35,323 bases of DNA, taken from assembly GCA_947584035.1 (NCBI GenBank), contig CANPWJ010000004.1:1-35323 (forward strand), in the 5' to 3' direction. The position numbers and the translations under genes were made by a program. The first letter of the stretch is position 1; each line of letters begins with the position of its first letter. The notes under the pieces are model-generated. The model saw only the letters and a list, made by a program, of their open reading frames with translations, was not told where the DNA came from and ran no database searches. This DNA comes from an uncultured Acetatifactor sp. Lineage in GTDB: Bacteria; Bacillota; Clostridia; Lachnospirales; Lachnospiraceae. This document shows, one piece after another, positions 14,298 through 23,443 of the stretch.

Positions 14298-15680
14298 ATG
14301 AACGGTATTCTATTAACGGTAAGTTCTATTCCTATTATCGGTCAGGTGGCATGGCTGCTGGGCAAGATCATGGAAGGGATTTTTAACGTGCTGGACGTTT
14401 TAAATATTCCCAATGTGGGTCTTGCCATCATTCTGTTTACGATCATCGTAAACCTTCTTATGCTGCCTCTTACGGTCAAGCAGCAGAAGTTTTCCAAGCT
14501 TTCTGCAAAGATGAACCCTGAGCTCCAGGCGATCCAGGCGAAGTACAAGGGTAAAAAAGACAATGATTCCATGATGGCGCAGAATCAGGAGATGCAGAAT
14601 TTATACGCAAAGTACGGCGTTTCCCCTACCGGAAGCTGTATGTATCTTTTGATCCAGATGCCGATCCTGTTAGCTCTATACCGGGTGATCGATTCCATGC
14701 CGGCCTATGTAAAAAAGATCCGGATGGCGTTCGATCCTCTGGTAAACGAGATCCTCTCCATCGACAGTGCGACCGGCGGGAAAGCGACGGAATTTATCCA
14801 AAATCTGAAAAATTCCATGCGGTATTCCAGCCAGTTTGGAAACTCCAAGTACGATCTGAAAAACACTCTGATCGACTGTCTGAACAAAGCCTCCACCACG
14901 GATTTCAAAAACCTTGCGGCGGAGTTTGCGGAGAAATTTCCTTCTTTTCCGGACATCGTTTCCAGTACGGTGGAAAAGCTGGATACCTACAACAACTTTT
15001 TAGGCTTAAATATCGGAAATTCTCCCTGGTATATCATCAAGGAGAATTATAACAGCATTGTGAGCGGCGGTTTTACTGCGGGTGCGCTGCTTTTGATCCT
15101 GGGAGCTCTGGCGATCCCTGTCCTGTCCGTGCTGACACAGTGGGTCAACATCAAGCTGATGCCCCAGCCTCAGAGCGTGGATAGCAAGGAAAACGAACAG
15201 GCGGCAACCATGGCCCAGTCCATGAAAACCATGAATATGGTCATGCCGCTTTTCTCCGCCTATCTCTGTTTTTCCTTCCCCTGTGGTATGGGAATTTACT
15301 GGGTGGCCGGCAGCGTTGTGCGAAGCATCCAGCAGGTAGCCGTCAACCGGCATCTTGACCGGATGGATTTTGAGGACATTATCCGGAAGAACACGGAAAA
15401 AAATGCCAAGAAGTTGGAGAAGATGAGGGCTCAGCAGGAAAAGATCGCCGCTTACGCCAACATGAACACGAAAAATGTTCAAGACGAGATCCAGAAAAAT
15501 CTGGAGGAAAAAAGAAGAAGAATGGATATGAGCGGGAAGGTCAATCTTCCTTCCGCGGGGAATGAGGCGGATCCGGTAGAGGACAATATCGAATATACGA
15601 ATGATTTTTACGAAAATGCGGATCCGGACAGCTTTATGGCAAAGGCAAATCTGGTCAGGAAATACAGCAACAAGAAATAA
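14298..15680 (+). CDS. yidC: Membrane protein insertase YidC/OxaA family
   Basis: Start MNGILLTVSSIP with SD GGGAGGA; LTVKQQKFSKLSAKMNPELQAIQAKYKGKKDNDSMMAQNQEMQNLYAKYGVSPTGSCMYLLIQMPILLALYRVI. Confidence 0.95.
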   Translation: MNGILLTVSSIPIIGQVAWLLGKIMEGIFNVLDVLNIPNVGLAIILFTIIVNLLMLPLTVKQQKFSKLSAKMNPELQAIQAKYKGKKDNDSMMAQNQEMQNLYAKYGVSPTGSCMYLLIQMPILLALYRVIDSMPAYVKKIRMAFDPLVNEILSIDSATGGKATEFIQNLKNSMRYSSQFGNSKYDLKNTLIDCLNKASTTDFKNLAAEFAEKFPSFPDIVSSTVEKLDTYNNFLGLNIGNSPWYIIKENYNSIVSGGFTAGALLLILGALAIPVLSVLTQWVNIKLMPQPQSVDSKENEQAATMAQSMKTMNMVMPLFSAYLCFSFPCGMGIYWVAGSVVRSIQQVAVNRHLDRMDFEDIIRKNTEKNAKKLEKMRAQQEKIAAYANMNTKNVQDEIQKNLEEKRRRMDMSGKVNLPSAGNEADPVEDNIEYTNDFYENADPDSFMAKANLVRKYSNKK

Positions 15681-15699
15681 CAGATAGGAGGATATGGAT

Positions 15700-16365
15700 A
15701 TGGAATTTATTGAAGTGTCTGCAAAAACAGTCAGTGACGCTATCACAGAGGCATGTCAGAGGCTGGGTGTTACCAGTGATAAGCTGGATTACCAGGTCAT
15801 CGAAGAAGGCTCCAGCGGTTTTCTGGGAATCGGTTCCAAGCCCGCTGTGATCAAGGCTTCCAAAAAGTGTTCTGTGGAAGACAATGTAAAGAGCTTTTTG
15901 AACGACGTATTTGACGCCATGAATATCACAGTCCTCGTAAATGTTGTTTATGATGAAGAAGAGAAGTCTCTGGATGTGGATCTGAGCGGCGACGAGATGG
16001 GTATTTTGATCGGAAAAAGGGGACAGACCCTGGATTCCCTTCAGTATCTGGTCTCCCTTGTAGTGAACAAGGATACGGAGGATTACATCCGGGTAAAGGT
16101 GGATACGGAGAATTACCGCCAGAGAAGAAAGGAAACGCTGGAGAACCTGGCAAAGAATATCGCCTATAAGGTAAAGCGGACCAGAAAGCCCGTGTCCCTG
16201 GAGCCTATGAATCCTTATGAGAGACGTATCATCCATTCCGCCCTTCAGAATGACAAGTATGTGACTACCCACAGCGAGGGGGACGAGCCTTACCGCAGAG
16301 TGGTGGTTACCCTGAAGAAGGAAGGAAGAGAGTATAACAGCAGAAACCGTGAAAACAGACAGTAG
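15700..16365 (+). CDS. jag: Jag/KhpB RNA-binding protein (Jag-N, KH, R3H)
   Basis: MEFIEVSAKTVSDAITEACQRLGVTSDKLDYQVIEEGSSGFLGIGSKPAVIKA; GILIGKRGQTLDSLQYLVSLVVNK; R3H-like C-terminus. In-frame ATG at 15694 also possible; spacing to AGGAGG favours 15700. Confidence 0.93.
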   Translation: MEFIEVSAKTVSDAITEACQRLGVTSDKLDYQVIEEGSSGFLGIGSKPAVIKASKKCSVEDNVKSFLNDVFDAMNITVLVNVVYDEEEKSLDVDLSGDEMGILIGKRGQTLDSLQYLVSLVVNKDTEDYIRVKVDTENYRQRRKETLENLAKNIAYKVKRTRKPVSLEPMNPYERRIIHSALQNDKYVTTHSEGDEPYRRVVVTLKKEGREYNSRNRENRQ

Positions 16366-16393
16366 GTTTCTATCATAGGAAAGAGTATTTTTT

Positions 16394-16433
16394 AAAACCG
16401 GATGTATGACAGGATCCATATGTCCGGTTTTTT
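16394..16433 (+). terminator. Rho-independent terminator after jag
   Basis: AAAACCGGA (16394-16402) pairs with TCCGGTTTT (16423-16431), inner TATG/CATA pairing, then T run. Confidence 0.75.
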
Positions 16434-16445
16434 GTGAGGATCGAT

Positions 16446-17858
16446 ATGGAGATTGACAGAAATACAGATACGATCGCGGCTGTGGCAACGGCCCTTTCCG
16501 ATTCCGGGATTGGGATCATAAGGATCAGCGGAAGGGATTCGATTGCGGTGGCGGATTCTGTTTTTCAGACCAAAAGCGGAAGAAAAATACTTTTGGACGC
16601 GGAAAGTCACACGATACATTATGGATTTATCAAGGACACCTCCGGAGAGATCCTGGATGAGGTTATGGTGTCCGTGATGCGGGCGCCGAAAAGCTATACC
16701 GCGGAAAATGTGGCGGAGATCAACTGTCACGGCGGCGTTTTGATGATGCGCAAAATCCTGCAGAGAGTTCTGGAGGCGGGAGCCAGGATGGCGGAGCCAG
16801 GGGAATTTACGAAGCGGGCCTTTTTAAACGGCAGGATCGATCTTTCCAAGGCGGAAGCCGTTATGGATATCATTCACTCCCAAAATGAATTTGCCCTGGC
16901 CTCCTCGGTAGGACAGCTGCGGGGAAAGCTTTCAGAGCAGATAAAGGAGCTCAGAGGTGAGATTTTATACGAGACGGCTTTTATAGAATCCGCCCTGGAC
17001 GATCCGGAGCATATCAGCCTGGAGGGATATCCGGAGAAGCTGCTGGGGAGAGTGGAAAGTCTGCTGGAGCGGGTCAATCGTCTGATCCAAACAGCGGACA
17101 GCGGAAGGATCCTGAAGGAGGGGATCCGCACCGTGATCATCGGAAAGCCAAATGCGGGAAAATCTTCTCTGCTGAATGTGCTGCTGGGAGAGGAGCGGGC
17201 CATCGTCACGGAGATTGCCGGGACAACCAGGGATGTGCTGGAGGAATACATCTCTCTGCACGGAATAGGTCTGCGCGTGACCGATACGGCTGGGATCCGG
17301 GATACGGAAGATCGGATCGAGCGGATGGGGGTGGAAAAGGCCAGGGAGTATGCTCAAAAGGCCGATCTGATCCTGTATGTGGTGGACGCTTCCCTCCCTC
17401 TGGATGGTGACGATGTGGAGAGCATGTCCCTGATCGGAGACCACAGGGCAGTCATACTTTTGAATAAATCGGATCTGGAGAGTGTGGTCTCGGAGGAAGA
17501 AATCCGGAAATTTGCGGCGGAGCACGCAGGAGGGCCCATCCCGGACATTGTAAAGACCTCCATGAGGGAGGGAAGCGGGATCGAAGAATTGGAGCGTGTA
17601 ATCCGGAACCTGTTTTTTCAGGGGGAAATCTCTTCCAACGGGGAGGTTGTCATTACAAATATACGGCACAAGGAAGCGCTTCAGAGAGTGTCAAAAAGCC
17701 TGACGCTGGTAAAAAAAAGTATTGAGGACGGAATGGGGGAGGATTTTTATTCCATCGACCTGATGGACGCGTACCGGGAGCTGGGAAGAATCACGGGGGA
17801 GCAGGTGGAGGACGATTTGGTGGAAGAAATCTTCTCCAAATTTTGTATGGGAAAGTGA
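16446..17858 (+). CDS. mnmE: tRNA modification GTPase MnmE (TrmE)
   Basis: DTIAAVATALSDSGIGIIRISG, GKPNAGKSSLLNVLLGEERAIVTEIAGTTRDVLEE, C-terminal FCMGK. Confidence 0.97.
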   Translation: MEIDRNTDTIAAVATALSDSGIGIIRISGRDSIAVADSVFQTKSGRKILLDAESHTIHYGFIKDTSGEILDEVMVSVMRAPKSYTAENVAEINCHGGVLMMRKILQRVLEAGARMAEPGEFTKRAFLNGRIDLSKAEAVMDIIHSQNEFALASSVGQLRGKLSEQIKELRGEILYETAFIESALDDPEHISLEGYPEKLLGRVESLLERVNRLIQTADSGRILKEGIRTVIIGKPNAGKSSLLNVLLGEERAIVTEIAGTTRDVLEEYISLHGIGLRVTDTAGIRDTEDRIERMGVEKAREYAQKADLILYVVDASLPLDGDDVESMSLIGDHRAVILLNKSDLESVVSEEEIRKFAAEHAGGPIPDIVKTSMREGSGIEELERVIRNLFFQGEISSNGEVVITNIRHKEALQRVSKSLTLVKKSIEDGMGEDFYSIDLMDAYRELGRITGEQVEDDLVEEIFSKFCMGK

Positions 17859-17919
17859 TTTGTTTTTCTGTGACTTTTTCGCAGGAATATGGTAAGATAA
17901 AAAAGACAGGTGAGGGAAC

Positions 17920-19854
17920 ATGCCGGAAATACGGGAAAAAGTTGACGTGTGTGTCATAGGGGCCGGCCACGCCGGATGTGAAGCCGCTCTGGCCTGTGCC
18001 AGATTGGGCCTGGAGACCGTGATCTTTACGGTCAGTGTGGACAGTATTGCCCTGATGCCCTGCAATCCCAATGTGGGAGGTTCTTCCAAGGGTCATTTGG
18101 TGAGAGAGCTGGACGCCCTGGGAGGGGAGATGGGTAAAAATATCGACAAGACCTTTATCCAGTCCAAGATGCTCAATGTGTCCAAGGGCCCCGCGGTCCA
18201 TTCTCTCCGGGCACAGGCGGACAAGGCGGAATATTCCCGGGCTATGCGGAAGGTGCTGGAAAATCAGGAGCACCTTGTCATCAAACAGTCGGAGGTCTGT
18301 GAGCTTCTGTGGGAATGGCAGGAGGGAGAGGATTCCGGCAGAGATCGAAAAAAGATTACCGGGGTCAAAACCTACACGGGCGCCGTCTATGAGTGCAAGG
18401 CGGCGATCCTCTGCACCGGCACTTATCTGAAGGCCAGATGCCTCTGCGGTGAGGCGATCACCTACACCGGGCCCAACGGTCTGCAGGCAGCGACACACTT
18501 GTCAGATTCTCTGCGGGAAATGGGAATCCAGCTTCGCCGCTTTAAGACGGGGACTCCGGCCAGGATGGACAGGAGAAGTCTTGACTTTTCCAGGATGGAG
18601 GAACAGTTTGGGGATGAAAGGATTGTCCCTTTTTCTTTTTCCACAGATCCTGAATCCATTCAAAAGGAGCAGGTTTCCTGCTGGCTCACTTATACCAACG
18701 AGCGGACGCATGAGATCATTCGGGCGAACCTTGACCGCTCTCCCATTTATGCCGGGATCATTGAGGGGACCGGGCCCCGGTACTGTCCCTCCATTGAGGA
18801 TAAGGTGGTCAAGTTTGCGGACAAGGAGAGACATCAGGTATTTATCGAACCGGAGGGACTCCACACAAATGAAATGTATGTGAGTGGTATGTCCTCCTCT
18901 CTTCCGGAGGATGTGCAGCTTGCCATGTACCGCACGGTGCCCGGTCTGGAAAACTGCAGGATTGTGCGGAACGCTTACGCCATTGAATACGACTGTATCA
19001 ATGCAAAGCAGCTCTACCCCACGCTGGAATTTAAAGCGGTGAAGGGACTTTTTTCCGGAGGACAGTTTAACGGGAGCAGCGGGTACGAGGAGGCTGCCTG
19101 TCAGGGCTTGGTGGCTGGGATCAACGCGGCCATGTGGATCCTGGGGAGAGAGCCCTTGCTGCTGGATCGGTCGGAAAGCTACATCGGAGTGCTGATCGAC
19201 GATCTGGTCACGAAGGATAACAGGGAGCCCTACCGCATGATGACCTCCCGGGCGGAATATCGGCTTTTGCTCCGTCAGGACAACGCGGATCTGCGTCTCA
19301 GGGAGAAGGGGTATCGGATCGGCCTGATCACCGAAGAGCAGATGGAGCATTTGAGAAAAAAGGAGAGCTGGATCCAGCAGGAGATTGCCCGCCTGAAGAG
19401 TGTCCGGGTGGGCGCCAACGAAACTGTTCAGAATTTTTTGGAGGCCCATGGAAGCGCGCCTTTAAAGACGGCGGCGTCCCTGGCGGAATTGATCTGCCGG
19501 CCGGAGCTAAGCTATGGGATCCTCGGGGAGATAGACGAGGGCAGGGAGGCTTTTGCCAGGAGCGTCTGCGGCAGTAAGGACTTCCCCGCGGAAGTGATCG
19601 AGCAGGTGGAGATTGAGATCAAATATGAGGGATACATTGAAAGACAGCTGCGTCAGGTAGAGCAATTTAAGCGGATGGAGAAAAAGAAGATCCCCGAGGA
19701 TCTGGATTACGATCAGGTGCCCTCCCTTCGTCTGGAGGCGCGACAGAAGCTGAAGGAATTCCGCCCCATTTCGCTGGGACAGGCGTCCAGAATTTCCGGG
19801 GTTTCCCCGGCGGACGTATCGGTTCTTTTGATTTACCTGGAGTCCCACAAGTAA
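17920..19854 (+). CDS. mnmG: tRNA uridine-5-carboxymethylaminomethyl modification enzyme MnmG (GidA)
   Basis: [56 protein letters not shown] motifs; 644 aa. Confidence 0.98.
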   Translation: MPEIREKVDVCVIGAGHAGCEAALACARLGLETVIFTVSVDSIALMPCNPNVGGSSKGHLVRELDALGGEMGKNIDKTFIQSKMLNVSKGPAVHSLRAQADKAEYSRAMRKVLENQEHLVIKQSEVCELLWEWQEGEDSGRDRKKITGVKTYTGAVYECKAAILCTGTYLKARCLCGEAITYTGPNGLQAATHLSDSLREMGIQLRRFKTGTPARMDRRSLDFSRMEEQFGDERIVPFSFSTDPESIQKEQVSCWLTYTNERTHEIIRANLDRSPIYAGIIEGTGPRYCPSIEDKVVKFADKERHQVFIEPEGLHTNEMYVSGMSSSLPEDVQLAMYRTVPGLENCRIVRNAYAIEYDCINAKQLYPTLEFKAVKGLFSGGQFNGSSGYEEAACQGLVAGINAAMWILGREPLLLDRSESYIGVLIDDLVTKDNREPYRMMTSRAEYRLLLRQDNADLRLREKGYRIGLITEEQMEHLRKKESWIQQEIARLKSVRVGANETVQNFLEAHGSAPLKTAASLAELICRPELSYGILGEIDEGREAFARSVCGSKDFPAEVIEQVEIEIKYEGYIERQLRQVEQFKRMEKKKIPEDLDYDQVPSLRLEARQKLKEFRPISLGQASRISGVSPADVSVLLIYLESHK

Positions 19855-19884
19855 CTATGTGTTGTAGTCTCTAAGAGGTTTGCT

Positions 19885-20118
19885 ATGTTCGGAAGGAAAA
19901 AGACAAGCTTTGACACGGCAGCGGATGTTGTTTATGACAGGGAAAACCAGATTCCGGTGATCCGGGCAAGTATCTGTAACGGTGAACAGGTGGCCGGGTT
20001 TAAGGATCTGAAAACGGGAAAATTTGAGGAGATCCTTCTGATCCGAAGCGAAAAGGACCGGGAAGATTTTATGAACCGGTTTGGGATCCTGCCCTCGGAG
20101 CTCAGGAAGGAATATTGA
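19885..20118 (+). CDS. Small conserved-looking hypothetical protein (77 aa)
   Basis: MFGRKKTSFDTAADVVYDRENQIPVIRASICNGEQVAGFKDLKTGKFEEILLIRSEKDREDFMNRFGILPSELRKEY; sits between mnmG and rsmG, co-directional, protein-like composition; no family recognised with confidence. Confidence 0.7.
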   Translation: MFGRKKTSFDTAADVVYDRENQIPVIRASICNGEQVAGFKDLKTGKFEEILLIRSEKDREDFMNRFGILPSELRKEY

Positions 20119-20146
20119 CCTGCGGGAAAATGTGGGAGGAATTGCT

Positions 20147-20884
20147 TTGGAACAGCGTGGACAGTACCGGACGGATCTCTTTGTTTCGGATCTGAAATCT
20201 TTTGAGATAACTCTGTCACAGGAACAGCTGCGGCAGTTTATCAGATATTATGAGATATTGACGGAATGGAACCAGATGATGAATCTGACCGCGATCACGG
20301 AGTATGACGAAGTGATGAAAAAGCATTTTCTGGACAGCCTTTCCCTGGTCAAGGCATACGATGTCCATAAAAAAACATCTGTGATTGATGTGGGGACGGG
20401 AGCAGGTTTTCCCGGGCTTGCCCTGAAGATAGCCTTTCCGGATCTGCAGGTGACGCTTTTGGATTCCCTGAATAAGCGGATCTCTTTTTTAAACCATGTG
20501 ATCGGAGAGTTAGGACTGACCGGAGTGGAAGCCATCCATGGGAGGGCGGAGGACTACGCAAAGAAGGGGAAGCTGCGGGAGCAGTTTGATTTGTGCGTCT
20601 CCAGAGCGGTAGCGAATCTTTCTACGCTTTCCGAGTACTGTCTGCCCTTTGTAAAGGTGGGCGGACAATTTATCTCTTATAAATCCGAAAAAATTGCGGA
20701 GGAGATGGGAGCGGCGTCCGGCGCGATTTCTCTGCTGGGCGGAAGGGTGAGAGGACAGAGTGAATTTTACCTCCCGAATTCCGATATCTATCGAAATTTG
20801 TTTATTGTCGATAAGGTCAGAAGAACGCCTGACCGTTATCCGCGAAAGGCAGGTCTGCCGGCAAAGGAGCCTCTTGCCTTGTAA
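20147..20884 (+). CDS. rsmG: 16S rRNA (guanine527-N7)-methyltransferase RsmG (GidB)
   Basis: YEILTEWNQMMNLTAITEYDEVMKKHFLDSL, VIDVGTGAGFPGLALKIAFP. TTG start at 20147 preferred (SD GGGAGGA 6 nt upstream) over the track start at 20081. Confidence 0.94.
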   Translation: MEQRGQYRTDLFVSDLKSFEITLSQEQLRQFIRYYEILTEWNQMMNLTAITEYDEVMKKHFLDSLSLVKAYDVHKKTSVIDVGTGAGFPGLALKIAFPDLQVTLLDSLNKRISFLNHVIGELGLTGVEAIHGRAEDYAKKGKLREQFDLCVSRAVANLSTLSEYCLPFVKVGGQFISYKSEKIAEEMGAASGAISLLGGRVRGQSEFYLPNSDIYRNLFIVDKVRRTPDRYPRKAGLPAKEPLAL

Positions 20885-20925
20885 CAGCTGTTGCTTATTT
20901 GATTCTCACGGCATGGAGATTCAGG

Positions 20926-21570
20926 ATGGATCAGAAGGAAAATTTAAAAGCTCTTTATATCCAGGAGCAGGATCGAAAGAGGATCGCCCGGGATCTGCAC
21001 GATGTTTCCCTGCAGAATCTTGCGCATCTGGCACATAAGCTGGAGCTGGCAGGGATGATGATGGACAAGGATCCTGTGGGGGCGAAGCTGGAATTACATA
21101 TCATCAATAAAAAGCTGCATGAGGTGATCGACGATATTCGGGATATCATCTTTGATCTTCGCCCCATGACTTTTGACGATCTGGGATTCAGGGAATCTGT
21201 TGAGAGATTGCTGAGCGTGATCAATGCGGAGGGCCAATACGAGATCGACGCGGACCTGTCCGATGTTTCATGTGAAAACGATCTGATCCTAATGAATATT
21301 TTTCGGATCATACAGGAGATCCTGAACAATATTGTGGAACACGCGGAAGCACACCGGATAGTGATACGATGTTTTCAGGAGGATCATACGTGCCATATCT
21401 TCCTGTCGGACGATGGTGTAGGGTTTGATGAAGAAGATCTGGAAAATATGGAGGGAAAGCATTTTGGCATTTCCATCATAAGAGAGAGGGTCAATTTATT
21501 GAGGGGAGAATTATTGATCCGGTCTCACGCGGGAGAGGGAACGCAGATCCAGATCAAAATTCCGCTGTAG
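20926..21570 (+). CDS. Soluble NarL-family sensor histidine kinase (HisKA_3 + HATPase_c, no obvious sensor domain)
   Basis: QDRKRIARDLHDVSLQNLAHLAHKLEL H-box; IIQEILNNIVEHAEAHRI N-box; DDGVGFDEEDL G-box; no TM segment. Confidence 0.92.
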   Translation: MDQKENLKALYIQEQDRKRIARDLHDVSLQNLAHLAHKLELAGMMMDKDPVGAKLELHIINKKLHEVIDDIRDIIFDLRPMTFDDLGFRESVERLLSVINAEGQYEIDADLSDVSCENDLILMNIFRIIQEILNNIVEHAEAHRIVIRCFQEDHTCHIFLSDDGVGFDEEDLENMEGKHFGISIIRERVNLLRGELLIRSHAGEGTQIQIKIPL

Positions 21571-21606
21571 AAAAAATAAAAATATAGGGTGAGAGGAACA
21601 TGTAAT

Positions 21607-22248
21607 ATGAGTATCAAGGTTATGCTGGTGGACGATCATATATTGATCCGGGAGGGTATTCGGCAGCTTTTGGAATTCGATGGCAGCATTGAGGTGATTA
21701 GCGAGGCGAAGGATGGGGAGGAATGTCTCGAAAAATTATCGGCGTCGAAGCCGGATGTCCTTTTGTTGGATATCAATATGCCAAAGAAAAATGGAATAGA
21801 GGTTCTGCAGGAGATCAAGGAGAAGAAGCTGGAGATCAAGGTTTTAATTCTGACAGTTCACAATGAGATCGAGTATTTGATGAAGGCCATCGATATCGGG
21901 GCGGACGGATATATGATGAAGGATTCGGATTTTGCGGAATTAAAACGCGCGATCGAGGTTGTTTTAAGTGGAGAAAGCTATATACAGCCAAGTCTGATTC
22001 CCGCACTGAACAAAAGACTGCTGATGAAGGATAAGGACAATGACAAAGTGGAAACCCTGACTAAGCGGGAGCAGGAAGTTTTGATCTGTGTTGTAGAGGG
22101 AATGTTGAATAAGGAGATTGCCCTGTCTCTGAATATCAGCGAGCGAACCGTTAAAAATCATATTTCCAATATTTTTAAGAAAATTGGCGTTTCCGATCGA
22201 ACACAGGCAGCAGTATTCGCAATCAAAAATGATATTGTGAAGCTATAG
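21607..22248 (+). CDS. NarL/FixJ-type response regulator (REC + LuxR HTH)
   Basis: MSIKVMLVDDHILIREGIRQLLEF...PDVLLLDINMPKKNGIEVLQEI; HTH LTKREQEVLICVVEGMLNKEIALSLNISERTVKNHISNIFKKIGVSDRTQAAVFA. Confidence 0.95.
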   Translation: MSIKVMLVDDHILIREGIRQLLEFDGSIEVISEAKDGEECLEKLSASKPDVLLLDINMPKKNGIEVLQEIKEKKLEIKVLILTVHNEIEYLMKAIDIGADGYMMKDSDFAELKRAIEVVLSGESYIQPSLIPALNKRLLMKDKDNDKVETLTKREQEVLICVVEGMLNKEIALSLNISERTVKNHISNIFKKIGVSDRTQAAVFAIKNDIVKL

Positions 22249-22273
22249 GTATATATCTTGTGGTTTAAAGGAA

Positions 22274-22289
22274 TGTTTCACGTGAAACA
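22274..22289 (+). promoter_or_regulatory. parS: parS site 1 (ParB binding), embedded in a 30-bp perfect palindrome 22267-22296
   Basis: Exact TGTTTCACGTGAAACA; flanks extend the palindrome to AAAGGAATGTTTCAC|GTGAAACATTCCTTT followed by T residues. Confidence 0.97.
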
Positions 22290-22298
22290 TTCCTTTTC

Positions 22299-22484
22299 TG
22301 ATACAAATATTGATACAAGATAATGTTTCACGTGAAACATAGAAATACAAAATATGGGGGTAAAAAGTGTGAAACATTTATAGATACGGGTGTGAAACAT
22401 TTTTTTAAGACACTAGATATAGATGCGGGCGTAGATATATAGATACTGATATAAATACAGATATAGATACAAATATAGATACAG
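22299..22484 (+). repeat. Degenerate 12-bp AT-rich repeats interspersed with parS sites and half-sites
   Basis: TGATACAAATAT/TGATACAAGATA (22299-22322) and ATATAGATACTG/ATATAAATACAG/ATATAGATACAA/ATATAGATACAG (22437-22484); related TATAGATRCGGG copies in between. Confidence 0.7.
22324..22339 (+). promoter_or_regulatory. parS: parS site 2
   Basis: Exact TGTTTCACGTGAAACA, 50 bp after site 1. Confidence 0.97.
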
Positions 22485-22547
22485 CATTCGGATTGGATGA
22501 CTTGCAAAGAAATTACAAATTTGTCTATAGCTATCTCCCCGGAATAG

Positions 22548-22556
22548 TGATATAAT
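22548..22556 (+). promoter_or_regulatory. Putative extended -10 promoter element upstream of parA
   Basis: TGATATAAT (TGnTATAAT) at 22548-22556; no good -35 at 17 bp. Confidence 0.5.
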
Positions 22557-22629
22557 TGAAAGGCACAATAGCAGAAAAGAAAAATGAAATTATTTATCAG
22601 GCCGCAGGGACGGCAGAATGAGAGGAACG

Positions 22630-23400
22630 ATGGGAAAAATTATTGCGATCGCAAATCAAAAGGGAGGAGTCGGTAAGACTACTACCTCTATCAATTTGTC
22701 GGCGGCTCTTGCCGGAAAAGGAAAAAAGGTGCTTGTCATCGACACGGACCCGCAGGGAAACACCACCAGCGGTTTCGGTATTGATAAAAACAATCTGGAA
22801 AACACCATCTATGAGCTGATCCTGGGAGAGTGTCCTATCCGGGACTGCATTATTAAGGATGTGATCCCGAATGTTTCGATCCTGCCCTCCAATGTAAATC
22901 TGGCCGCCGCGGAGATCGAATTGATCGGAGTCGATAAGAAGGAATACATATTAAAGGATGAGGTGGATTATATCAAGGACGATTATGATTATATCATCAT
23001 CGACTGTCCTCCTTCTCTGAACATGCTGACGATCAACTCCATGACTACGGCAAACAGTGTTCTGGTTCCGATACAGTGTGAGTATTATGCGCTGGAAGGA
23101 CTCAGCCAGCTGATCCACACGATCAATTTGGTGAAGGAGAGATTGAATCCCGATCTGGATATGGAGGGCGTAGTTTTTACCATGTATGATTCCCGGACGA
23201 ATCTTTCCATGCAGGTGGTGGAAAACGTGAAACAAAATTTGTCGCAGCACGTTTTCAAAACTTTGATCCCGAGAAATATCCGTCTGGCGGAAGCTCCCAG
23301 CTACGGAAAGCCCATCAGCCTGTACGATCCCAAATCGGCCGGGGCGGAAAGCTACCTGCAGCTGGCGGAGGAGCTTTTGGAAAACGCGCCTTCCGCGTGA
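22630..23400 (+). CDS. parA: Chromosome-partitioning ATPase ParA/Soj
   Basis: MGKIIAIANQKGGVGKTTTSINLSAALAGKGKKVLVIDTDPQGNTTSGFG; start with SD GAGAGGA; track start at 22618. Confidence 0.97.
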   Translation: MGKIIAIANQKGGVGKTTTSINLSAALAGKGKKVLVIDTDPQGNTTSGFGIDKNNLENTIYELILGECPIRDCIIKDVIPNVSILPSNVNLAAAEIELIGVDKKEYILKDEVDYIKDDYDYIIIDCPPSLNMLTINSMTTANSVLVPIQCEYYALEGLSQLIHTINLVKERLNPDLDMEGVVFTMYDSRTNLSMQVVENVKQNLSQHVFKTLIPRNIRLAEAPSYGKPISLYDPKSAGAESYLQLAEELLENAPSA

Positions 23401-23443
23401 CACAGGACAAAATTTTCGATTGAGTAAAGAGAGGTAAAGAGGT

